Of a stretch of 5,549 nt of DNA, positions 1 to 5,242 are shown one piece after another. Both the position numbers and the translations under genes were made by a program. Origin of the DNA: Clostridiales bacterium (GTDB taxonomy: Bacteria > Bacillota > Clostridia > Oscillospirales > Oscillospiraceae); contig SFLH01000022.1 in the NCBI GenBank assembly GCA_004554585.1, forward strand, positions 1 to 5,549, read 5' to 3'. The notes below the pieces were generated by a model that was not told where the DNA came from, searched no databases, and worked only from the letters and a program-made list of their open reading frames with translations. Every line of letters begins with the position of its first letter. The first letter of the stretch is position 1.

Positions 1-597
1 ACGTTGGTGGAACTGTTGTCTGCCTATTATGACAACCGCAACAAGGGAGCATACAGCAGCAAGGCCAGGATCGCCAATCTGAAAAAGTTCTCCGAAGCGA
101 TCAATTATCTTAAATCAAAACAGCTTTATACAACCGATGATCTGGACGCAGCTCTGCATACCATGCAGGGTGAAATCGACACGCTGAAAAAGTCCGCTTC
201 CGGGAAGCAGGCCCGCATCAAGGAATTGGACGATCTGCTGCGCATGGCGAATTACTACAAGGCTGGAAAGCCCGATGCCGACAAGCTGAACACCATCCGC
301 TTTGAGAAATCCCGACAGAAGTACAAGGCCGAGCATGACGAGGAACTGCGGCTGTTCTACATGGCGGAGCGCAAGCTGACGCCGTATTTTAAGGACGGTA
401 AGCTGCCTATCACCGCATGGCGCAAAGAGCGTGAGCGGTCAGAGCAGGAATACAAAGATACACAGACAGAGCTTGCTCCGCTTTATGCGGATGTGAAAAA
501 ACTCTGGGCGATCCATTACAACATCTATGAAGTACAGCATGAGCAGGAGCGGCAAAACGCCGTTACACGGCAGAAGAAGCAGGAAATGGAACACTAA
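1..597 (+). CDS. probable relaxase/mobilization protein, C-terminal part (5' truncated by window)
   Basis: The reading frame is open from base 1, so this is the last 198 residues of a larger protein; the TTG at 4 is not taken as a start. The visible part is highly charged, rich in Lys, Glu, Gln and Arg, and looks largely helical or coiled-coil, with heptad-like stretches around residues 45-75 and 140-195, ending in a basic/acidic tail (KKQEMEH). No catalytic residues are visible, because the Tyr and three-His relaxase core would lie upstream. The assignment rests on this type of long helical tail and on its place just before a small ORF and a serine recombinase, as in Tn4451-type elements, where a relaxase occupies this slot. 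If correct, the protein would nick the element's origin of transfer. Another element-borne helical protein remains possible. Confidence 0.6.
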   Translation, partial: TLVELLSAYYDNRNKGAYSSKARIANLKKFSEAINYLKSKQLYTTDDLDAALHTMQGEIDTLKKSASGKQARIKELDDLLRMANYYKAGKPDADKLNTIRFEKSRQKYKAEHDEELRLFYMAERKLTPYFKDGKLPITAWRKERERSEQEYKDTQTELAPLYADVKKLWAIHYNIYEVQHEQERQNAVTRQKKQEMEH

Positions 598-623
598 TTC
601 TTACACATTTTTAGGAGGAACTT

Positions 624-986
624 ATGGAACAGAAATCGCAATTTGAACACCAGCTCGACCCGGAACTTTTGGCAGAAATCGGGGAATGGGAGCAGCAGGA
701 GCAGGACGAACCAGCAGAGCTTTTCTTCTCCAATCCAGACCCGTATCCCAAGCCGCAGCCCTTACCGCCCGACCAACCCCGGCATAACTGCTATTTCAAC
801 GAGGATGGGCATCTCTGCGTGAAAAATCTCTCCGCTTTCTGGATTCCCGAATTGACCGTCACCGAAGTCATTCACGGTACGGTTTACACCGTCACAGGCA
901 GTTATGAGGGAACGGAGAGTTTTGTACGCAAGTTGGAGCGCATCACCAGCAAAAAGTTTACAGAAAAGATGGAGGATTCCGAATGA
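624..986 (+). CDS. small element-borne protein of unknown function (120 aa)
   Basis: I do not recognise this protein with confidence. The ATG at 624 is preceded by AGGAGG at 613-618, five bases away, so the start is well supported. Residues 1-35 are acidic and glutamine-rich, 36-54 are proline-rich and probably disordered (PYPKPQPLPPDQP), and 55-120 look folded, with a short Cys-containing strand (NCYFNEDGHLC), a GTVYTVTGSYEG segment and a charged C-terminal helix. The GTxYxV pattern followed by a helix loosely recalls the small TnpW-family proteins coded next to recombinases in Tn4451-type elements, but this is a weak resemblance from memory. The gene begins 26 bases after the relaxase stop, and its TGA overlaps the next ATG (ATGA at 983-986), which points to translational coupling within one transcript. 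A role in mobilization or in controlling the recombinase is a guess from position only. Confidence 0.72.
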   Translation: MEQKSQFEHQLDPELLAEIGEWEQQEQDEPAELFFSNPDPYPKPQPLPPDQPRHNCYFNEDGHLCVKNLSAFWIPELTVTEVIHGTVYTVTGSYEGTESFVRKLERITSKKFTEKMEDSE

Positions 987-1067
987 CAAATTCACAGACT
1001 CTTGGTACAATAGAAGAAACCACTCCTGTACTGACAGTTGCTCCACCAAAGGAGGATTCAGAAATGA
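971..1067 (+). repeat. duplicated ribosome-binding/start context, copies 80 bp apart
   Basis: GGAGGATTCCGAATGA at 971-986 and GGAGGATTCAGAAATGA at 1051-1067 differ by one substitution and one extra A. Each places GGAGG seven or eight bases before an ATG, and each encodes EDSE just before it. The first gives the ATGA stop/start overlap; in the second the extra A removes such an overlap and keeps the upstream frame joined to the recombinase. Confidence 0.6.
983..1063 (+). other. 27-codon in-frame extension or leader ORF upstream of the recombinase
   Basis: An ATG at 983 with its own Shine-Dalgarno (GGAGG at 971-975, seven bases away) overlaps the preceding stop and reads 27 codons directly into the recombinase frame with no stop. 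The encoded segment is rich in Thr, Glu and Pro, low in hydrophobic residues, and ends in PKEDSE. It is not part of the serine recombinase fold, which starts at ITALYCRLS. It could be a real N-terminal extension (giving 547 residues), or the remains of a small coupled gene (TnpW-like N termini look similar) that has become fused to the recombinase. Both starts may be used. Confidence 0.45.
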
Positions 1068-2626
1068 ACGGAGCAACAAACAAAATCACAGCACTCTACT
1101 GCCGTCTTTCGCAGGAGGATGAGAACCCCACTTTCTTTGTGGATGATGGTGTGAGCGGCGTGACCTATGATCGCCCCGGCTTTCAAGCGATGCTTGCGGA
1201 GATTGAGGCAGGACGAGTGGCTGTCTGTATCAGCAAAGACCTATCCAGACTGGGGCGTAACTCTGCATTGACTGGGCTTTACACCAACTTCACCTTTCCA
1301 CAGTATGGTGTCCGCTATATTGCCATCAACGACAATTTTGACACCATCAACCCAAACAGCACCGACAACGATTTTGCGGGCATAAAGAACTGGTTCAACG
1401 AGTTTTATGCGCGAGATACCAGCCGCAAGATCAGGGCCGTCCAGAAATCCAAGGGTGAGCGTGGCGCACCTCTTACCACCAATGTGCCCTATGGCTATGT
1501 GAAAGACCCGGAGAATCCCCGCCGATGGGTGGTTGACCCTGTTGCTGCCGATGTGGTAAAGCGCATCTTTGCTATGTGCATGGAGGGCAGAGGCCCACAG
1601 CAGATTGCAAACCAACTGAAAGCGGATAAGGTGTTAACTCCTACCGCATATAAAGCGCAACAGGGGATAAAGTGCCCAAATAAGAAGCCGGAAAACCCAT
1701 ACGGTTGGGGTGACAGTACGGTTGTCGGGATTCTTGAGCGACGGGAATATACCGGCTGTACCGTGAACTTCAAGACCTATACCAATTCCATCTGGGACAA
1801 GAAGCAGCGAGAAAATCCTATCGAAAAACAGGCGATCTTTCCCAACACGCACGAACGCATTATTGACGATGATGTGTTTGAAATGGTGCAGGAAATCCGC
1901 CAGCAGCGGCACCGGATGACCCGCACAGGAAGAAGCAGTATTTTTTCCGGACTTGTCTACTGTGCGGACTGCGGCTCTAAAATGCTGTACGGCTCGTCCA
2001 ACAATGGCGATTTCGATCAGGATTTCTTTGACTGCGCTCTACACCGCAAGGACAAAGAGAAGTGCAATGGACATTTCATTCGTGTCAAGGTTTTGGAACG
2101 GCTGGTTCTCAAACACATTCAGGCAGTCATGGGCTACATCCTGCGGCATGAGGATTATTTCCGCACGGTAATGGAGGAACAGCTCCGTGTGGAGAGCCGT
2201 GAGCAAGTCCGTATCCGCAGAAAGCGTCTGGACAGCAACGAGCGGCGCATTGCCGAGCTGAAAAGGCTGTTCATCAAGATTTACGAGGACAACGCCAGCG
2301 GGCGGCTGAGTGATGACCGCTTTGATATGCTGAGCCAGACCTACGAAACGGAGCAGAAGCAGTTGGAGGCCGAGTGCATCACCTTGCGGCAGGAGATTGA
2401 AGTACAGGAACGACAGAACGAAAACATTGAAAAGTTCATTCAGAAGGCGCACAAGTATGTCGGCATTGAGGAACTGGACGGCTACACTCTGCGGGAACTG
2501 GTGTCTGCTATCTATGTGGACGCACCGGACAAGTCCAGCGGAAAGCGGGTGCAGCACATCCATATCAAGTACGACGGGCTGGGCTTTATCCCTCTGGATG
2601 AACTGATGAAAAAGGAAACGGCGTGA
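1064..2626 (+). CDS. TnpX/TndX-type large serine recombinase, probably internally deleted in the catalytic domain
   Basis: This is a site-specific recombinase that would excise and integrate the element through a serine-DNA intermediate. The ATG at 1064 is chosen because GGAGG (1051-1055) lies eight bases upstream and family members start about ten residues before the YxRxS motif; the upstream in-frame ATG at 983 is the alternative. In the 520-residue form, the nucleophile is Ser16 (YCRLS), followed by FVDDGVSG (27-34), DRPGF (36-40), SKDLSRLGRN (57-66) and the YIAIND strand. Next come the NEFYARDTSRKIRAV helix, the recombinase DNA-binding domain (about 135-285), a zinc ribbon with Cys300, Cys303, Cys324 and Cys334, a long coiled coil (about 365-465), and a C-terminal segment resembling DUF4368 (about 470-515). 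Ser16 is only 11 residues from the VDDG aspartate, whereas resolvases have 26 and this family somewhat more. The helix with the usual S-x-x-NQ stretch is therefore missing, so activity is doubtful although the frame is intact. Confidence 0.9.
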   Translation: MNGATNKITALYCRLSQEDENPTFFVDDGVSGVTYDRPGFQAMLAEIEAGRVAVCISKDLSRLGRNSALTGLYTNFTFPQYGVRYIAINDNFDTINPNSTDNDFAGIKNWFNEFYARDTSRKIRAVQKSKGERGAPLTTNVPYGYVKDPENPRRWVVDPVAADVVKRIFAMCMEGRGPQQIANQLKADKVLTPTAYKAQQGIKCPNKKPENPYGWGDSTVVGILERREYTGCTVNFKTYTNSIWDKKQRENPIEKQAIFPNTHERIIDDDVFEMVQEIRQQRHRMTRTGRSSIFSGLVYCADCGSKMLYGSSNNGDFDQDFFDCALHRKDKEKCNGHFIRVKVLERLVLKHIQAVMGYILRHEDYFRTVMEEQLRVESREQVRIRRKRLDSNERRIAELKRLFIKIYEDNASGRLSDDRFDMLSQTYETEQKQLEAECITLRQEIEVQERQNENIEKFIQKAHKYVGIEELDGYTLRELVSAIYVDAPDKSSGKRVQHIHIKYDGLGFIPLDELMKKETA

Positions 2627-2640
2627 CCGAAGTCACGCCG
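2605..2640 (-). terminator. intrinsic terminator with UUCG tetraloop, reading leftward (end of the HxlR gene transcript)
   Basis: On the minus strand the sequence forms a perfect nine-base-pair stem (CGGCGTGAC / GTCACGCCG, 2619-2640) closed by a C(UUCG)G loop, an exceptionally stable tetraloop, and is followed at once by TTTCCTTTTT. This is a textbook rho-independent terminator for transcription arriving from the HxlR gene that ends at 2704. It overlaps the last codons and stop of the recombinase. On the plus strand the same stem has a CGAA loop but no T tract directly after it. Confidence 0.72.
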
Positions 2641-2703
2641 CACCCCTTGAAAACACAAGGTTTTCATCATTTTTTGATTTTACTGTTTTACGACCACCCA
2701 GCA
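2641..2703. other. probable right end / attachment junction of the element
   Basis: This A+T-rich gap separates the recombinase stop from the stop of the convergent HxlR gene. In TnpX/TndX-type elements the right end lies immediately beyond the recombinase gene and the crossover occurs at a GA dinucleotide; GA occurs here at 2649-2650, 2676-2677 and 2692-2693. Without the left end, or an empty site for comparison, the exact base cannot be chosen. Confidence 0.35.
2648..2675 (+). terminator. weak intrinsic terminator after the recombinase gene
   Basis: TGAAAAC (2648-2654) and GTTTTCA (2660-2666) form a seven-base-pair A+T-rich stem with a five-base loop; CCTTG/CAAGG is an alternative pairing. 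A run of six T follows at 2670-2675. The stem is weak by itself, but it sits just after the GC-rich hairpin at 2619-2640, and the two together could end the element transcript. Confidence 0.45.
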
Positions 2704-3036
2704 TTAGGGCCGGTGTTCTTTTCCCCAGACACACATTTGCCGCAGCACCACCATCAGGGACTCCCCGCGTTCGGTGAGGGAGTACTCCACTTTGGGGGGG
2801 ACTTGGGGGTATTCCTTGCGATGGATGAGGCCGTCGGCCTCCAGCTCTTTGAGCTGCTGGCTGAGGGTCTTGTCGGAGATGGTCTTCAGATACCGGCGCA
2901 TCTGGTTGAAACGCACCGGGGCGAACTCACTTAGGCAGTAGAGAATGGTCATCTTATACCGTCCACTGATGAGGGAGAGGGTGTAGCTAAAGCCGGTATC
3001 CTCAAAGTTGCCTTCCTCAATAAAGTTTTTGATCAT
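2704..3036 (-). CDS. HxlR-family winged helix-turn-helix transcriptional regulator
   Basis: This is a 110-residue one-domain DNA-binding protein, the usual size for the family, which acts as a dimer on inverted repeats near its own and neighbouring promoters. Family marks are SYTLSLISGRYKMTILYCL (17-35), the PVRFNQMRRYLKTISDKTLSQQLKELEADGLI recognition region (40-71) and the wing HRKEYPQVPPKVEYSLTERGESL (72-94). The end, MCVWGKEHRP, matches a normal C terminus, so the nearby element has not visibly cut it. The ATG at 3036 is preferred: AAGGTG lies about nine bases upstream, whereas the GTG at 3048 overlaps that site. The two cysteines are Cys34 and Cys102; the N-terminal cysteine used by redox sensors such as YodB is absent (TGF at 14-16). 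It is divergent from the ene-reductase gene, which it probably controls together with itself. The ligand is unknown. Confidence 0.92.
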   Translation of the reverse strand: MIKNFIEEGNFEDTGFSYTLSLISGRYKMTILYCLSEFAPVRFNQMRRYLKTISDKTLSQQLKELEADGLIHRKEYPQVPPKVEYSLTERGESLMVVLRQMCVWGKEHRP

Positions 3037-3061
3037 GGCTGGAAACACCTTCCTAGAAGTT

Positions 3062-3086
3062 AGTACCTTACAAAAAAGTGGGTACT
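3062..3086. promoter_or_regulatory. candidate HxlR operator (inverted repeat)
   Basis: AGTACC at 3062-3067 and GGTACT at 3081-3086 are a perfect six-base inverted repeat with 13 bases between them, about 19 bases centre to centre, which suits a winged-helix dimer. TTAC and GT inside the spacer extend the symmetry imperfectly. The right arm falls where the -35 of the rightward promoter should be, and the whole site lies in the 5' leader of the HxlR transcript. Bound regulator could therefore block both directions. The link to this HxlR protein is inferred from position. Confidence 0.5.
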
Positions 3087-3113
3087 TTTCTTTTCTTCCA
3101 AAGATGCTATTAT
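3084..3113 (+). promoter_or_regulatory. extended -10 promoter for the ene-reductase gene (rightward)
   Basis: TGCTATTAT (3105-3113) is an extended -10 element. The -35 position (about 3084-3090, CTTTTC) is poor, so the promoter probably depends on the extended -10 or on a regulator. It overlaps the HxlR -10 on the other strand, and its -35 zone overlaps the right arm of the candidate operator. Transcription should start near 3120, about 60 bases before the ATG. Confidence 0.55.
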
Positions 3114-3139
3114 TATAGCAGAAAACCTTCTCCCGTCAA
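3112..3139 (-). promoter_or_regulatory. strong sigma-A type promoter for the HxlR gene (leftward)
   Basis: Read on the minus strand, TTGACG (3139-3134) is followed 16 bases later by a perfect TATAAT (3117-3112), with a TGC extension just before it (TGCTATAAT). Transcription should start near 3105, giving a leader of about 70 bases that contains the inverted repeat at 3062-3086. Confidence 0.7.
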
Positions 3140-3180
3140 CGGAGCCGATCCATTCTAACACCAGAAAGGAGACCTTTGTC

Positions 3181-5160
3181 ATGACCAGTCCCTACGCTCC
3201 CCTGCTCCAGCCCCTGGAGATCGGGAAGCTCACCCTCAAAAACCGCTTCTGTATGGGCCCTCTGACCATGCCCTCTGTTCACGGACCCTTTGGGGAGTTC
3301 TCTCCCGACGGCCTGGCCTACTTTGAGGCCCGGGCCAAGGGGGGCTTCGGCCTGCTCTACACCGGGGCCTTCCACCCGGATACCCTGGTGGACCCAGTCC
3401 ACCCCCTGGACAGCAAGCAGCCCCTGAAAGCCCCCAAGACCTTCCAGCGCACGGCGGTGGAGCTGCTGGAGCGGCTGGACGCCTACGGGGCCAAGATGCT
3501 CCCCCAGGTATCCATGGGCTACGGCCGCAACGCCCCGGGGTGCTTCTGCCCCTCGGAGATCCCCTACTACCACGACCCGGCCCGGCTGGCCCCCGCCCTG
3601 ACGAAAGACCAGATCCGCCAGAAGATCGACCAGATGATCGCCACGGCGGCCTTCCTCAAGCAGTGCGGCTTCCCGGGCATCGAGGTCCACGCCATGCACT
3701 GGGGCTACCTGCTGGACCAGTTCGCCATGACCTTCATGAACCACCGCACCGACGAGTACGGCGGGGACCTGGAAAACCGCCTGCGCTGCGCCCGGGAGAT
3801 TCTGGAAGGGGTCAAGGCTGCCTGCGGGCCGGACTTTGTGGTGTCCATGCGCCTGGCGCTGAAATCTTACATCAAGGGCTACAACCAGCCCTCCCTCCAC
3901 GGGGAGGACGAGGTGGGCCGCACCCTGGAGGAGGGCCTGGAAATCGCCCGCCGCCTGGAGGCCTACGGCTACGACTGCCTGAGCGTGGACTTTGGCCAGT
4001 ACGACTCCTTCTACTACGCCGCGCCCCCCTGCTACATGGAAAAGGGCCGGGTGATCGACCTGGCCGCCGCCTGCAAGCAGGTGGTCAGCATCCCCGTGCT
4101 GTGCGGGGGCCGGATGAACGACCCCGCCCTGGCCGCCCAGGCCATTGCCGACGGAAAGCTGGATGCCATCGTCCTGGGCCGGCCCTCTCTGGCCGACCCG
4201 GACTATGCCCAGAAGGTGGCCATGGGATGTCCCGAGGACATCCGCCCCTGCATCGGCTGCAACCAGGGGTGCATCGGCGCCCTGAAGGCCGGCCGCCGGG
4301 CCGGGTGCGCGGTGAACCCCCAGGCCGCCCGGGAGGCTGCCTTTGCCCTAACCCCCGCCCTGGAGAAGAAGACCGTCCTGGTGGTGGGCGGGGGCGTAGC
4401 CGGCATGGAGGCCGCCCGGTGCGCCGCCCTGCGGGGCCACGCCGTCACCCTGTGCGAGGCAGGGGAGAAGCTGGGCGGCAACCTGATCCCCGCCGGGGCC
4501 CACGACTTTAAGGCGGAGCTGGCGGAGCTCAACGCCTGGTACCAGCGCCAGCTGGCCAAGCTGGGGGTGACCGTGGAGACGGGCACGGCCCTCTCCGCCC
4601 AGGACATCCTGGCCCGCAAGCCCGACGCGGTGGTGCTGGCGATGGGGGCGGTCCCCGCTGTGCCTCCGGTGCCCGGCATCCAGGACGAGAAGGTGGTGGA
4701 CTGCGTCACCGCCCTCACCGGCCCCGCCCTGGCCGGGGAGGCCATCCTGGTGGTGGGCGGTGGCCTGGTGGGCTGCGAGACCGCCCTGGGCTTTGCCCAG
4801 CAGGGGAAGAAGGTCACCCTGGTGGAGGCCCTGCCGGACATCCTCTCGGCGGGCATCCCCGTGCCGGAGATGAATTCCTCCATGCTCCGGGACCTGCTGG
4901 ACGAGGCCGGGGTGACCATCCGCACCCGCTGCCGTCTGGCCCGAATCACCCCCGCCGGGGCGGTGGTCCAGGGCCCGGAGGGAGAGACGGAGCTGTCCGC
5001 CCAGCACGTGGTGCTGGCGGTGGGCTTCCGGCCCCGCCCCTCTTTGGCCGACCAGCTGGCCGGCCAGGGGATTGCCGTCTACCAGGTGGGCGACGGCGAG
5101 AAAGTGGGCAGCGTGATGACGGCCATCGGCACCGCCTACACCGTGAGCCGGCAGCTGTGA
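3181..5160 (+). CDS. flavin/4Fe-4S ene-reductase of the 2-enoate reductase / BaiCD / 2,4-dienoyl-CoA reductase family
   Basis: The enzyme probably reduces an activated C=C bond, passing electrons from NAD(P)H through FAD, a 4Fe-4S cluster and FMN. Residues 1-345 form the old-yellow-enzyme barrel, with HAMHWGYLLDQF (170-181), NHRTDEYGG (187-195) and the FMN phosphate segments CGGR (308-311) and LGRP (332-335). The cluster ligands are Cys357, Cys360, Cys364 and Cys376 (C-x2-C-x3-C-x11-C, the spacing of FadH). Two Rossmann motifs follow: GGGVAG at 403-408 for FAD and GGGLVG at 526-531 for NAD(P)H. At 659 residues it is full length. Tyr176 aligns with the FadH catalytic Tyr, but the loop at 267-290 (DFGQYDSFYYAAPPCYMEKG) resembles enoate reductase/BaiCD and lacks the FadH catalytic His. 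There is no signal peptide, so it is cytoplasmic. The ATG has AAAGGAG at 3165-3171, nine bases away. The gene is much richer in G+C than the element. The substrate (enoate, bile acid or steroid enone, plant phenolic) is not decidable. Confidence 0.93.
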   Translation: MTSPYAPLLQPLEIGKLTLKNRFCMGPLTMPSVHGPFGEFSPDGLAYFEARAKGGFGLLYTGAFHPDTLVDPVHPLDSKQPLKAPKTFQRTAVELLERLDAYGAKMLPQVSMGYGRNAPGCFCPSEIPYYHDPARLAPALTKDQIRQKIDQMIATAAFLKQCGFPGIEVHAMHWGYLLDQFAMTFMNHRTDEYGGDLENRLRCAREILEGVKAACGPDFVVSMRLALKSYIKGYNQPSLHGEDEVGRTLEEGLEIARRLEAYGYDCLSVDFGQYDSFYYAAPPCYMEKGRVIDLAAACKQVVSIPVLCGGRMNDPALAAQAIADGKLDAIVLGRPSLADPDYAQKVAMGCPEDIRPCIGCNQGCIGALKAGRRAGCAVNPQAAREAAFALTPALEKKTVLVVGGGVAGMEAARCAALRGHAVTLCEAGEKLGGNLIPAGAHDFKAELAELNAWYQRQLAKLGVTVETGTALSAQDILARKPDAVVLAMGAVPAVPPVPGIQDEKVVDCVTALTGPALAGEAILVVGGGLVGCETALGFAQQGKKVTLVEALPDILSAGIPVPEMNSSMLRDLLDEAGVTIRTRCRLARITPAGAVVQGPEGETELSAQHVVLAVGFRPRPSLADQLAGQGIAVYQVGDGEKVGSVMTAIGTAYTVSRQL

Positions 5161-5175
5161 CAAGACCAAGACAGG

Positions 5176-5208
5176 AAAAGGGAGAGGCCCTGGGGCCTCT
5201 CCCTTTTT
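5176..5208 (+). terminator. strong intrinsic terminator after the ene-reductase gene
   Basis: GGGAGAGGCC (5180-5189) pairs perfectly with GGCCTCTCCC (5194-5203) around a CTGG loop, and T5 follows at 5204-5208. AAAA at 5176-5179 can extend the stem and also gives a short U tract on the other strand, so it may serve the convergent SLH gene, which stops at 5243, as well. The hairpin begins 15 bases after the reductase stop, so the reductase is probably monocistronic. Confidence 0.88.
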
Positions 5209-5242
5209 GCGCGTATGGGGTTTTGTGTTGCTTCCCGGAGGA

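Larger units (their letters stand above)
1..2700 (+). mobile_element. right-hand end of a Tn4451/Tn5397-like mobilizable element (partial)
   Basis: Three co-directional genes, a probable relaxase tail, a small ORF and a transposon-type large serine recombinase, follow each other closely; this is the usual order at the recombinase end of Clostridia elements moved by TnpX/TndX-type enzymes. The block has moderate G+C with A-rich codons, whereas the ene-reductase gene to the right is far richer in G and C. In this family the recombinase is normally the last gene, so the element end should lie in the short gap after it (about 2641-2703). The left end is outside the window, so the attachment sites cannot be paired and the right boundary is approximate. 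Given the recombinase deletion, this may be a decayed copy that needs help to move. Confidence 0.68.

Noticed and set aside
762..2563. Several 90-174 codon minus-strand frames opposite the small ORF and recombinase
   Set aside because: No ribosome binding sites or family features seen; the plus-strand frames are clearly the coding ones.
3136..3900. Long minus-strand open frame opposite the reductase 5' half and control region
   Set aside because: Antisense shadow caused by high G+C; low-complexity Gly/Val/Gln/His product, no family motif, and it covers the promoter region.
3540..4511. A 323-codon open frame on the plus strand inside the ene-reductase gene
   Set aside because: It is an alternate frame of a G+C-rich gene; its product is Pro/Arg/Gly-rich with no domain, while the overlapping frame has full family motifs.
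3181..5160. Bilirubin reductase (BilR) or a bile-acid (bai) operon member
   Set aside because: No bai genes or BilQ/BilS-like partners adjoin it, and the active-site segment HAMHWGY does not look like BilR; only family-level assignment is justified.
4203..5169. Two long overlapping minus-strand open frames opposite the reductase 3' half
   Set aside because: Both are shadows of the real coding frame; their products are Ala/Arg/Ser- or His/Gly-rich without recognisable domains.
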